This document shows positions 8,846 to 17,111 of a DNA stretch of 64,000 nt, piece after piece. The stretch is from NCBI RefSeq assembly GCF_001583495.1, contig NZ_LQAQ01000018.1, positions 124,001 through 188,000 of the forward strand, in the 5' to 3' direction. The translations under genes were made by a program, and so were the position numbers. Origin of the DNA: Flammeovirga sp. SJP92 (GTDB lineage Bacteria; Bacteroidota; Bacteroidia; Cytophagales; Flammeovirgaceae). The first letter of the stretch is position 1. Each line of letters begins with the position of its first letter. The notes under the pieces were generated by a model. That model was not told where the DNA came from. It saw only the letters and a program-made list of their open reading frames with translations, and made no database searches.

Positions 8846-10963
8846 CTAGGCGTCTTCAGTCGCTAAATCCTCTTTTCTTAAGTTTGAAACGTCATTTAAG
8901 AATACTTTCGACTCTTCAATGTACTGTTTAGCAAACTCTTCTGATGGTTCGTTTTTGTTGATTCTCAATACATGATCAACAAATGAACCTTCAGCAAAAT
9001 TGAACTGAGCATCATAGTGTTCTGCAAAACGGTTGATCACCGTCATGTGGCTGTTTAATTTTACCTTTTTATCTAAAAGCAACGCTTTCGCTGCATTTAC
9101 ATAGCTACTGTAAGCATGGTAGATCGCATCAGCAAATAAACCTTTCTTGAAGGCCTCTTCTGCCCAACCTGCTTTCTCCTCTGCTTCGAAGATCAATGTT
9201 TGAACTAAGTCAATGATTACACCTGCACACTCACCTACTGCTTTATGCAATTGGAATTTGTCTTCTTCAGTGTACCAATCCAAGTAATCTTCTGGTGTAA
9301 GATCATCCAATACTGCCAATGGCTTTAAGATATCATAGAAGTAATCTTTACCTTGACGCTTGTAATAATCTACAAAGTACTCACCCTCTGTTGAGTTTTC
9401 ATCATAGTTGTCTACTACAATTCTGAAAGCATCTTCGATTCTCTTACTAGGAATCTTGATCACTTTATCTGCAATATGAGGAGTGTTTGTACTGTCAAAA
9501 CCACCACCCAATAAGATTTGAGCTGCTGGTAATAACATTTTGTTCGCTTTGTTTCTCAACGAACTACCGTGAATACCAAATTGTGCAATAGTGTGTTGAC
9601 CACATGCGTTTGGACATCCACTGATTTTTATTTTGAAAGTATCATCCGTCACTAAGTTAGGATATTCAACTTTTACTAAATCTTCTAAAACTCTGGCAAT
9701 ACCAGTACTTGATGAGATACCCAATACACAAGTATCAGTACCTGGACAAGCTGTGATATCTGCTGTAGTATCGTAACCTAGTTCTGCAAAACCGATTTTA
9801 TCTAACTCATTGTAGATCGCTTTCAAATCAGCTTCACGAACGTACTTTAATAAGATACCTTGGCGGATAGTTAATCTGAAATCGTCAGCAGTGTACTTCT
9901 CAACGATTTTGATTAATTCTCTTGCTGTAGTTGTATCGAAGTTACCTAAAGTCAAACGAACTAAGATACCGTAGAAACCTTCTTGCTTTTGAGCAAATAC
10001 GTTCGCTTCTTTCCACTTTTGGAATTTCGCTTCGTCCGTTACTTCTACTTCAACAGCAGCATGTTCTTGAGGAAGCACTACTGAATCCACTTTAGATCTG
10101 TCTACCCAAATCTCTTGGTTCTTCAATGATTTTCTTTCCTCTTCTGCTAAACGTAATAATTCTTCTTTACCGATATCCTGTAACAAGAACTTCATTCTTG
10201 CTTTCATTCTACGGTTACGCTCACCATGACGGTCAAATACTCTTACTAATGACTCAATGAAAGGGATTAATTTTTCCTCTTCCATAAACTCAGCAGCAGT
10301 TTCAGCGATGTAAGGCTGTGCACCTAAACCACCACCGATTAGTACTTTAAAACCTCTTCTTTCTTCACCATCAATTGTTTTTACTACCGGAATAGCTCCA
10401 ACGTCATGAATAAATGCAAAAGCTGTATCTGCTTCTGATGATGAGAATGCGATTTTGAACTTACGTCCCATCTCTTGACAGATAGGATTTCTTAAGAAGT
10501 ACTCAAATGTAGCGTGAGCATAAGGAGTTACGTCAAATGGCTCTTCTGCATCAATACCTGCTTTTTCTGAAGCAGTGATGTTTCTTACTGTGTTACCACA
10601 AGCCTCTCTTAATGTAACTTCGTCCTTCTCTAGCTCAGCCCATAATTGTGGAGCATCATCTAAAGAAACGTAGTGAATTTGAATATCCTGACGTGTAGTG
10701 ATATGCAATTTACCATTAGAGTATGTATCAGAAACCTCACAAATACGGTTCAATTGTCTCATTGTCAATTTACCGTAAGGTATCTTAATACGAATCATTT
10801 GTACACCAGGCTGACGCTGACCATAAACACCTCTCGCTAAACGAAGGCTACGGAATTTTTCGTCATCAATATTTCCCTCATGAAACAATCTGATTTTTTT
10901 CTCTAAATCTAAGATATCCTGCTCCACTACTGGGTTTTCAAGTTCGGTTCTAAAGCTACGCAT
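8846..10963 (-). CDS. Ferredoxin-type sulfite/nitrite reductase with C-terminal helical (HEPN-like) domain
   Basis: This siroheme/[4Fe-4S] enzyme carries out six-electron reduction of sulfite to sulfide or nitrite to ammonia. The 705-aa protein has the two-fold NirA/Sir repeat, with 'VYGQRQPGVQMIRIKIPYGK' near residue 45. The cluster ligands are C406-x5-C412 ('TACPGTDTC') and C450-x3-C454 ('SGCPNACG'). After the reductase core (about residue 540) comes an added helical domain ('AVGECAGVIIDLVQTLIFEA' through 'FADAIYHAYSSYVNAAKALL'), which resembles HEPN-type folds and is seen in Bacteroidota homologues. The operon with cobA supplies siroheme. I cannot separate sulfite from nitrite as substrate by eye; no nitrate genes are nearby. 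Confidence 0.85.
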   Translation of the reverse strand: MRSFRTELENPVVEQDILDLEKKIRLFHEGNIDDEKFRSLRLARGVYGQRQPGVQMIRIKIPYGKLTMRQLNRICEVSDTYSNGKLHITTRQDIQIHYVSLDDAPQLWAELEKDEVTLREACGNTVRNITASEKAGIDAEEPFDVTPYAHATFEYFLRNPICQEMGRKFKIAFSSSEADTAFAFIHDVGAIPVVKTIDGEERRGFKVLIGGGLGAQPYIAETAAEFMEEEKLIPFIESLVRVFDRHGERNRRMKARMKFLLQDIGKEELLRLAEEERKSLKNQEIWVDRSKVDSVVLPQEHAAVEVEVTDEAKFQKWKEANVFAQKQEGFYGILVRLTLGNFDTTTARELIKIVEKYTADDFRLTIRQGILLKYVREADLKAIYNELDKIGFAELGYDTTADITACPGTDTCVLGISSSTGIARVLEDLVKVEYPNLVTDDTFKIKISGCPNACGQHTIAQFGIHGSSLRNKANKMLLPAAQILLGGGFDSTNTPHIADKVIKIPSKRIEDAFRIVVDNYDENSTEGEYFVDYYKRQGKDYFYDILKPLAVLDDLTPEDYLDWYTEEDKFQLHKAVGECAGVIIDLVQTLIFEAEEKAGWAEEAFKKGLFADAIYHAYSSYVNAAKALLLDKKVKLNSHMTVINRFAEHYDAQFNFAEGSFVDHVLRINKNEPSEEFAKQYIEESKVFLNDVSNLRKEDLATEDA

Positions 10964-11030
10964 GATGAGTATATTACTAGTTTTATATCTTATTCCCTAT
11001 CGATTTACTATACTAATAGTAAAAATGAAA

Positions 11031-11050
11031 AGACCATTATCCTATGGTCT
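11031..11050 (-). promoter_or_regulatory. Hairpin with T-tract at the start of the sir leader
   Basis: AGACCAT pairs with ATGGTCT (7 bp), and the minus strand continues TTTTCATTTTT. It lies at the predicted transcription start of the sir operon, so it would be a 5'-end mRNA hairpin or an attenuator. Confidence 0.5.
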
Positions 11051-11054
11051 CATG

Positions 11055-11086
11055 CAATTTTAAGGAGGAAAATAAATATTTCAAAA
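11055..11086 (-). promoter_or_regulatory. Putative sir-cobA promoter
   Basis: On the minus strand TTTTG (11086-11082) is followed after 19 bases by TAAAATTG (11062-11055), close to the Bacteroidota pattern TTTG-N19-TAnnTTTG with one mismatch. Transcription would begin near 11048. Confidence 0.5.
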
Positions 11087-11087
11087 G

Positions 11088-11120
11088 AAAAAGGGATATT
11101 TCTTATAAATATCCCTTTTT
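11088..11120 (-). terminator. Perfect 14-bp hairpin with T-tract upstream of sir
   Basis: AAAAAGGGATATTT pairs exactly with AAATATCCCTTTTT around a 5-base loop. It works as a terminator on either strand and seems to be a second stop for maeB transcription before the sir promoter. Confidence 0.7.
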
Positions 11121-11240
11121 AAGTATGTTTTCATTACAAAAAAGATAGAATCAGCCTTTTAATTATGGTGACTTGCATTACTTTTTTCAAAATGGAAAAA
11201 AGTATATAATTTACACTTATTCATCCTTTTATTGAAGAAA

Positions 11241-11284
11241 AATCAAGTCAGATTCCAAATCAGTTTTGTTCATCTGACTTGATT
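11241..11284 (-). terminator. maeB terminator
   Basis: AATCAAGTCAGAT pairs exactly with ATCTGACTTGATT (13 bp) across an 18-base loop, and the minus strand continues TTTCTTC. It starts 12 bases after the maeB stop codon. Confidence 0.75.
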
Positions 11285-11295
11285 GTTATTTCAAA

Positions 11296-13575
11296 TTAAA
11301 CTTGATTTTGTGCATCAAGGTTTGCAATTGTAATCATATCCAAAATTTGCTGTACATTGGCTCCCATTTCAAGAACATGGGCTGGTTTTTTCATACCCAT
11401 TACAATTGGACCAACAACAGTTGAATCAGAAACTTCTTCTAACATTTTCAATGCAATATTTGCAGATGAAAGATTAGGGAAGATCAATACGTTGGCTGAT
11501 TTTTCTGCTAACTCTGAGAATGGGAAATTTGTTTTCGTTTTCTCTGGGTTCAAAGCAAAGTCAGCTTGGATATCACCATCCACTACCAAGTTAGGATTTC
11601 TTTCCTTCAAGATTTCCCTTGCTTGTCTCATCTTAGAGGCGTCATCACCTTTCTTCGATGCTCCAAAGTTAGAGTAACTTAGCAATGCAACTCTTGGCTC
11701 CAACTTAAAGAATTCTTTTACTCTCTTAGTCACAGCTTCAGTGATCTCTACAATTTCTTGTTTTGTAGGGTTCTCGATCATCGTTGTATCTGCGAAGAAT
11801 AATGGTCCTTTGTTGGTCAATACCATATACATTGTAGCTACCGGCTTGTCATCTACAGTACCGATTACACGAAGTGAAGGAGCTAATGATGAAATATAGT
11901 TACGGTGAATACCTGCAATCATTGCGTCAGCATCTCCTTGTTCTACCATCATTGAAGCAAAATAACTACGCTTACTCATCAAGTCGTGAGCCTCATACAA
12001 TGTTGTACCCATTCTTTGACGTTTCGCGTAGAACTTCTGACCGTATTCTTCACGCTTCTCTTTACTGTCGTCCGATCTTGGATTTAGAATCTCTGCATTC
12101 ATCAATTCATCCAATTCCAATGCTTCAATCATCGCTTTAATTCTCGAACGGCGTCCTAATAAGATTGGCTCAATGATACCTTCATCCATGGCAATACGCG
12201 CTGCTCTCAATACATGCGGATTATCTGCTTCAGCAAATACTACACGCTTGCAAGCATTTTTGGCTTTCACACCTAAACGACGCATAATGTCATTACCAGT
12301 ACCCATTCTCTGGATCAGCTCTTCTTTGTAAGCCTCCATATCATCAATAGTAGCTTGAGCTACACCACTGTCCATAGCGGCTTGAGCAACTGCTGGTGCT
12401 ACTGTTGTCAATAAACGAGTATCTAATGGTTTTGGAATAAAGTAGTCTCTACCAAAAATCAAACGGTCTACATTGTAAGCTTGAGTTACTGCTTCAGGCA
12501 CTGGCTCTTTCGCCAATTCTGCAATCGCTCTTACACAAGCTAACTTCATCTCCTCATTAATTTCAGTCGCTCTAACGTCTAAAGCACCTCTGAAAATATA
12601 AGGGAAACCTAATACGTTGTTCACTTGGTTAGGATGATCTGAACGACCTGTCGCCATCATTACATCATCTCTAGTGCTCATCGCTAAATCGTATGCGATT
12701 TCTGGTGTTGGGTTTGCCAATGCAAAAACGATAGGGTTATCAGCCATCGATTTCAACATCTCAGCAGTCATCACATTTCCTTTAGACAATCCTAAGAAAA
12801 CGTCTGCACCTACTAATGCTTCTTCTAAATTGTGAACATCGATGTCAGTAGCTAAATCTAATTTGTTACCCGTTAAGCCTTCTCTGTCTTTACGGATTAC
12901 GCCTCTACTGTCACAAACAATGGCATTCTCTCTTTGAACTCCTAATTCAAAGAATATATTAATACATGATACTGCCGATGCACCTGCACCTGACACTACC
13001 ACTTTCAAATCTTTTAAATCTTTACCAATAATCTCTGCCGCATTCAATAAAGCAGCACCTGAAATGATAGCTGTACCATGCTGATCATCGTGCATGACAG
13101 GAATGTTCATTTCCTTCTTTAAAGTCTGCTCGATCTCAAAACAATCTGGTGCTTTGATATCCTCAAGGTTGATACCACCGAAAGTTGGCTCTAACGTTTT
13201 ACACGCTTCAATAAATTTCTTTGGGTCTCTGGCATCTAATTCAATATCAAAAACGTCGATACCTGCAAAGATTTTGAATAATACACCTTTACCTTCCATT
13301 ACAGGTTTAGAGGCTTCAGGACCAATATCACCTAAACCTAAAACGGCTGTACCATTGGAAACTACTCCCACTAAGTTACCCTTAGCTGTATATTTATAAA
13401 CATCTTCTTTTCTTTCAGCAATTTCCAAACATGGATCAGCCACACCTGGAGAATAAGCTAAAGAAAGGTCACGTTGTGTTTTGGTCTTTTTAGTTGGTAT
13501 TACTTCAATTTTACCCGGAATAGGCTGTTCATGGTACTCTAATGAGTCCTTTTTACGTATTACGTTTTTAGACAT
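11296..13575 (-). CDS. maeB: NADP-dependent malic enzyme with phosphotransacetylase-like domain
   Basis: MaeB oxidatively decarboxylates malate to pyruvate, giving NADPH. The 759-aa length is the usual two-domain form. Residues about 1-400 are the malic enzyme ('DLSLAYSPGVADPCLEIAER', 'VPVMHDDQHGTAIISGAALL', and 'VVVSGAGASAVSCINIFFEL' for the dinucleotide). Residues about 430-755 are a phosphotransacetylase-like domain ('KRVVFAEADNPHVLRAARIA', 'NFPFSELAEKSANVLIFPNL'), which is regulatory in known enzymes. The gene is monocistronic, with a -7 box at 13701-13694 and a strong terminator. Confidence 0.92.
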   Translation of the reverse strand: MSKNVIRKKDSLEYHEQPIPGKIEVIPTKKTKTQRDLSLAYSPGVADPCLEIAERKEDVYKYTAKGNLVGVVSNGTAVLGLGDIGPEASKPVMEGKGVLFKIFAGIDVFDIELDARDPKKFIEACKTLEPTFGGINLEDIKAPDCFEIEQTLKKEMNIPVMHDDQHGTAIISGAALLNAAEIIGKDLKDLKVVVSGAGASAVSCINIFFELGVQRENAIVCDSRGVIRKDREGLTGNKLDLATDIDVHNLEEALVGADVFLGLSKGNVMTAEMLKSMADNPIVFALANPTPEIAYDLAMSTRDDVMMATGRSDHPNQVNNVLGFPYIFRGALDVRATEINEEMKLACVRAIAELAKEPVPEAVTQAYNVDRLIFGRDYFIPKPLDTRLLTTVAPAVAQAAMDSGVAQATIDDMEAYKEELIQRMGTGNDIMRRLGVKAKNACKRVVFAEADNPHVLRAARIAMDEGIIEPILLGRRSRIKAMIEALELDELMNAEILNPRSDDSKEKREEYGQKFYAKRQRMGTTLYEAHDLMSKRSYFASMMVEQGDADAMIAGIHRNYISSLAPSLRVIGTVDDKPVATMYMVLTNKGPLFFADTTMIENPTKQEIVEITEAVTKRVKEFFKLEPRVALLSYSNFGASKKGDDASKMRQAREILKERNPNLVVDGDIQADFALNPEKTKTNFPFSELAEKSANVLIFPNLSSANIALKMLEEVSDSTVVGPIVMGMKKPAHVLEMGANVQQILDMITIANLDAQNQV

Positions 13576-13693
13576 ACCTGATTACTTTATGTTTTGTGTA
13601 ATTAGTACTTAGAAATAATGATCGATTATTAAATGCTACGAAAACTTATATCGTGGTACTTTGTTTAATTTAATGAGTGTCTATAATCGAAGT

Positions 13694-13701
13694 CAAAAGT
13701 A
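13694..13701 (-). promoter_or_regulatory. Bacteroidota -7 box for maeB
   Basis: The minus strand reads TACTTTTG, matching TAnnTTTG, about 120 bases before the ATG. It implies a 5' leader of roughly 110 nt. Confidence 0.45.
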
Positions 13702-13850
13702 GTTACTTTCGTTTGGATTAAAAATTAGTTTTCTTTATTCTGTAAAGTTTTTTATAATTTAGAGTAAGTTTGGCTTCTCCCATTGAAGAAAATTGGGAAC
13801 CAAACCAACACTCAAGTCAAATTCAGTCTTAATTAATCATACATCAAACT

Positions 13851-14384
13851 ATGAAATTCTGTAGCAATTGCGGTAATGGAGATTTAGAATATATTATTCC
13901 AGAAGGGGATCATAAGCACCGCTATTACTGCCCAAATTGTGATACTATACATTATCAAAACCCAAGAATCATAGCGGGATGCGTTCCTATGTATGAAGGG
14001 AAAGTATTATTAGCGAAAAGAGCTATTGAACCGCGTTATGGTTTCTGGAACCTTCCTGCGGGATTTTTAGAAAACGGTGAAAGCCCTGAAGATGGTGCTT
14101 TGAGAGAACTGTTTGAGGAAACAGGTGCCAAAGGTGAAGTCAACCGCTTGCATACGGTATTTTCACTTCCTAATTTTAATCAGGTATACCTTTTATTCTT
14201 AGTGGATTTAACTTCAGAGGAATATGAAGCCTCTACTTCTGAAAGTTTGGAAGTACGCTTTTTTGAGCTGGATGAAATTCCATGGAAGGAGATCGCTTTT
14301 GAATCTTCTACATTTGCTTTAGAAAGCTACATTGCTTCACCTTCCAAGGAAAAAGTGAATCTAGGTCAATTTGTAAAATACTAA
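13851..14384 (+). CDS. Nudix hydrolase with N-terminal zinc ribbon
   Basis: The 177-aa protein begins with a zinc ribbon (C4-x2-C7 and C27-x2-C30). Then follows the Nudix box 'GFLENGESPEDGALRELFEETGA', shown here by its key residues: G...E...REL..EE.GA, near residues 72-94. Such zinc-ribbon Nudix enzymes resemble NudC-type NADH or ADP-ribose pyrophosphatases and remove nucleoside diphosphate derivatives. It is divergent from maeB and its stop codon lies 9 bases from that of the convergent PHP gene. The precise substrate is not readable. Confidence 0.85.
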   Translation: MKFCSNCGNGDLEYIIPEGDHKHRYYCPNCDTIHYQNPRIIAGCVPMYEGKVLLAKRAIEPRYGFWNLPAGFLENGESPEDGALRELFEETGAKGEVNRLHTVFSLPNFNQVYLLFLVDLTSEEYEASTSESLEVRFFELDEIPWKEIAFESSTFALESYIASPSKEKVNLGQFVKY

Positions 14385-14393
14385 CCAAGTATA

Positions 14394-15251
14394 TTAAGGC
14401 AGGTAAACGCCTTTTTCATCAAATGGGAAAGGTTGCCATTCTCCGTCCCATAGTACATGCATGGTCTTGAACCCTATTTCTTTAAGTTGTAATGCTGTCT
14501 CTGCAAAACCTTTGGTAATTTCTGCAGTAGTATGAGCATCAGAGCTTAAGGTAATAGGTATATTTTTTTCTAGTACTTTTTCTAAAATCCACGGACTAGG
14601 ATAAAGCTGTGAATAGCCTTTGTAAAAACCTCTAGTATTCACTTCTACAATAATGTTTTTGGCTTTGATAACTTCAAGGTATTTTTCAATTAATTCCTGA
14701 TACCATTCTTCGCTTTCCTCAAACCATTTTCCCGTAGAGTTGTGCATTTTCATTTTATCCAAATGCCCTAATACTGTTGGTGTATCCTCTTCAATCATTT
14801 TGATATTTAGGTCCACATATCTTTGGAAGGCCCTTTTTATACTTCCTCCAAAAATCTCCTGCAATCCTTTATCATAATGCGTTTTTGTATAGTCAATCTC
14901 CCAATAATTGCCATCTTCAAACTGATTGACATAGTGCACTGACCCCACTGAATAATCTAATTCTCTAAAATTATGCACACCACATTTTCCTTCAATATAA
15001 TCCACTTCTAAACCAGCATAAATCTGAATTTGATCCTTGTATTTTTCTTTCAGGCGTTCAATTTCAGCTAAATACTCCCTGTATTTTTCCATTTTCATAT
15101 TCCATGTAGAAGGAAAAGGAACTGGAGAATGCGTAGAGAATCCATAAGATTTCACATTCTGTTCAATAGCTGCAGTTATATAGTCTTCCAAGGGGGATTT
15201 TCCATCATCATAAAAAGTATGGCTGTGGAAATTTGTCCATGAGGGTTTCAT
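14394..15251 (-). CDS. PHP-family phosphatase, probable histidinol-phosphatase (HisJ-like)
   Basis: Metal-binding PHP motifs are clear: 'NFHSHTFYDDGKSPLEDYI' at the N-terminus, 'YAGLEVDYIEG', 'SVHYVNQF', 'VLGHLDKMKM' and the C-terminal 'ITLSSDAHTTAEI'. Together these give the trinuclear metal site of HisJ-type histidinol phosphatases. I choose the ATG at 15251 (MKPSWTNFHSH); a 13-residue longer frame opens at 15290. No other histidine genes are nearby, so the role in histidine synthesis rests on family resemblance. Length (285 aa) is normal. Confidence 0.8.
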   Translation of the reverse strand: MKPSWTNFHSHTFYDDGKSPLEDYITAAIEQNVKSYGFSTHSPVPFPSTWNMKMEKYREYLAEIERLKEKYKDQIQIYAGLEVDYIEGKCGVHNFRELDYSVGSVHYVNQFEDGNYWEIDYTKTHYDKGLQEIFGGSIKRAFQRYVDLNIKMIEEDTPTVLGHLDKMKMHNSTGKWFEESEEWYQELIEKYLEVIKAKNIIVEVNTRGFYKGYSQLYPSPWILEKVLEKNIPITLSSDAHTTAEITKGFAETALQLKEIGFKTMHVLWDGEWQPFPFDEKGVYLP

Positions 15252-15457
15252 ATTCAATGGTTTATAAATTTTGATAATAGTTTCACTCAAAATATTTCTG
15301 AAACACTTCTTAATATAATTTCCATTTGGGAATATGCCATAGTAATATCTTATTTTTTTATAGTCCTGATTGAAGATTTATTGTTAAGGTTTTTGCGTCA
15401 TCCATCCATTTTTAATACAATACAAATAACCTAATTACTAATGAATCACCTAAAGCC

Positions 15458-16024
15458 ATGAATATCTTAGTTGTATTTGCACACCCAAACTATAACCAAT
15501 CCATTATAAACAGGAGGTTTGTTGAAGAGATCAAAAAAATATGTGCTATTGATTTCCATCCACTTAATGAACTATACCCTGATGGAAAAATTGATATTCC
15601 CTTTGAGAAAAATGCATTACTAAGAGCGGATAGAGTGGTTTTTCAATTCCCTTTACATTGGTATAATGTTACTCCTATTTTAAAGAAATATGTAGAAAAT
15701 GTATTAGAACATGGTTTTGCTTATGGCTTGGATGGTGATAAACTTAAAGGGAAAGAATTTCTGACAGCAGTTACTGTTGGAGGCCCTGAAGAAGCTTACA
15801 GCAGATCAAGTGCAAATAGCTTTACCATGGATGATTTTATTAAACCTTTTGAACAGACAGCAATGTTAACAGGAATGAATTTCAGAAAAACATACGCGGT
15901 TTATAATGCGCTTACTTTAGGTAGAGAAAATAATGAATCAAAGTTAGCTCAATTAGCTAAAGAATTTATCCATCATATCACTGACCCGTACTTGGACCCC
16001 AGTATGAAACGCAATGTATCTTAG
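15458..16024 (+). CDS. Flavodoxin-like NAD(P)H oxidoreductase (KefF/NQO1 type)
   Basis: The 188-aa protein starts 'MNILVVFAHPNYNQSIINRR', the FMN/FAD phosphate loop of the Flavodoxin_2 family. It has 'ADRVVFQFPLHWYNVTPILK' and 'VTVGGPEEAYSR', typical of quinone reductases related to KefF, MdaB and NQO1. It would reduce quinones by two electrons using NAD(P)H. The stop codon TAG at 16022-16024 is made partly by an inserted inverted-repeat element: TA from the target site and G from the element's first base. The natural C-terminus may therefore have been altered by the insertion. Confidence 0.82.
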   Translation: MNILVVFAHPNYNQSIINRRFVEEIKKICAIDFHPLNELYPDGKIDIPFEKNALLRADRVVFQFPLHWYNVTPILKKYVENVLEHGFAYGLDGDKLKGKEFLTAVTVGGPEEAYSRSSANSFTMDDFIKPFEQTAMLTGMNFRKTYAVYNALTLGRENNESKLAQLAKEFIHHITDPYLDPSMKRNVS

Positions 16025-16184
16025 AGCATATTTAGAATATATATTTTAATAGTCAAAATTTTCCATTTTAGGTTATGAGGCAATTAAATTTCTGAGAAAA
16101 TAGAGAATCTATAATTGATAAAATTAATAAACTTACGTTCTGAAAGGACAAATTTTTACTAAAAGAAATGTTTCAAACATGTTC
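16024..16184. mobile_element. MITE-like element, copy A (161 bp)
   Basis: The ends form an imperfect terminal inverted repeat: left GAGCATATTTAGAATATATA, right (reverse complement) GAACATGTTTGAAACATTTC. TTA duplications flank it (16021-16023 and 16185-16187). It shares its ends and an inner block (AATTAATAAACTTACGTTCT) with copy B at 63015-63135 but has about 40 extra central bases. It encodes no protein. The 3-bp TNA-type duplication suggests mobilisation by an IS5-family transposase, which is an inference. Confidence 0.8.
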
Positions 16185-16202
16185 TTAAAGATATTAAAGT
16201 GA

Positions 16203-17111
16203 TTATAATTTCCATCGTATTCCTAATCCAATTAGGGAAGGAAAAAGGATATTGATACCCCAGATCATCAACGCTGAGACTAAAGCTGTATTGGGGTCCA
16301 AACTGAAATATTCAAAAATATACAAGGTAGATAGTTCTCTGATACCTAAATCTAAAAATCCACCAAGATTTGGAGAAATAGTCTTTATAAGGAAAATCAC
16401 TGGCACTACAAAAAAGAGAAGCTGAAAGGAGATTGATGTATCAATAGCGTGGATAACACATACAAACTGAATCGTAAACACACCGTAACGTACAAAGCCT
16501 AACGTTAAAGTGGCAATTAATAGTTTTAAGGTGTATTCTTTCAAAAGTAAAAAATACCGCTGGAGGAAGTTTATGACAATCTTATTCCGGTAAAGTTTTT
16601 TGAGGAAAAAAAAGAATATAGTACCTCCCAGAATTAAACCTCCAATAAGTAAATTTTCATGCTGCAACTGGATAATATGGTTTCTTAAAAACCACATAGT
16701 ACATGGAATTCCAATCCAAAAGGTGTGTATTCCTTGCGTCAATTGACTGACAAATAATGCTCCTATCGATTGGTTTCTGTCTACTGTTTTGGGAATAGCC
16801 CAGTACCTACCTAAAGCACTTCCTACTGTTTTGCCTGCAAGAAAAGATGCTCCTAAACCAGATAGAACACCTAATAACGCTCTCAATAAAGACACATTAA
16901 AAAGTGGTCTTAGCAATATTTGCCACCTTTTAGACTCCAACAGCCAATTCAAAGGCATTAAAAAACAGGCTAAAACAAGAAAGTACGGTGATTGAATACT
17001 TACTTTTTCCCATGGGGAATGACTATAAAACTGATAGAAAGCAAATAAAGCAAAAAGTATTGCTACACCTTTGAGACTGTGATTTAATACTTTCTGATAC
17101 TTCTCTACCAT
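16203..17111 (-). CDS. LPG-synthase-TM-type (UPF0104-like) integral membrane protein
   Basis: Start chosen at 17111 (MVEKYQKVLNHSLKG). The longer frame from 17195 lies inside the upstream transporter gene. About 302 aa with seven or eight hydrophobic segments. 'LNWLLESKRWQILLRPL' followed by 'GLGASFLAGKTVGSALGRYW' resembles the membrane domain of lysylphosphatidylglycerol synthases (PF03706), but no aminoacyl-transferase domain is attached. Stand-alone members are thought to act as lipid flippases or glycosyl-lipid handling proteins. The ATG overlaps the transporter's TAG by a few bases, so translation is coupled. Confidence 0.7.
   Translation of the reverse strand: MVEKYQKVLNHSLKGVAILFALFAFYQFYSHSPWEKVSIQSPYFLVLACFLMPLNWLLESKRWQILLRPLFNVSLLRALLGVLSGLGASFLAGKTVGSALGRYWAIPKTVDRNQSIGALFVSQLTQGIHTFWIGIPCTMWFLRNHIIQLQHENLLIGGLILGGTIFFFFLKKLYRNKIVINFLQRYFLLLKEYTLKLLIATLTLGFVRYGVFTIQFVCVIHAIDTSISFQLLFFVVPVIFLIKTISPNLGGFLDLGIRELSTLYIFEYFSLDPNTALVSALMIWGINILFPSLIGLGIRWKL

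Larger units (their letters stand above)
10964..11295. other. maeB-sir intergenic region with three stacked hairpins
   Basis: The gap holds, in transcription order, the maeB terminator (11241-11284), a second perfect hairpin (11088-11120), a promoter (11055-11086) and a 5'-end hairpin (11031-11050). No coding sequence is seen. Confidence 0.6.

Noticed and set aside
11357-13399. Several plus-strand ORFs of 88-106 aa inside maeB
   Set aside because: They are antisense shadows of a strongly conserved enzyme gene; composition follows the opposite frame.
16203-17111. Full lysylphosphatidylglycerol synthase (MprF)
   Set aside because: Only the membrane domain is present; the cytosolic aminoacyl-transferase domain is absent.
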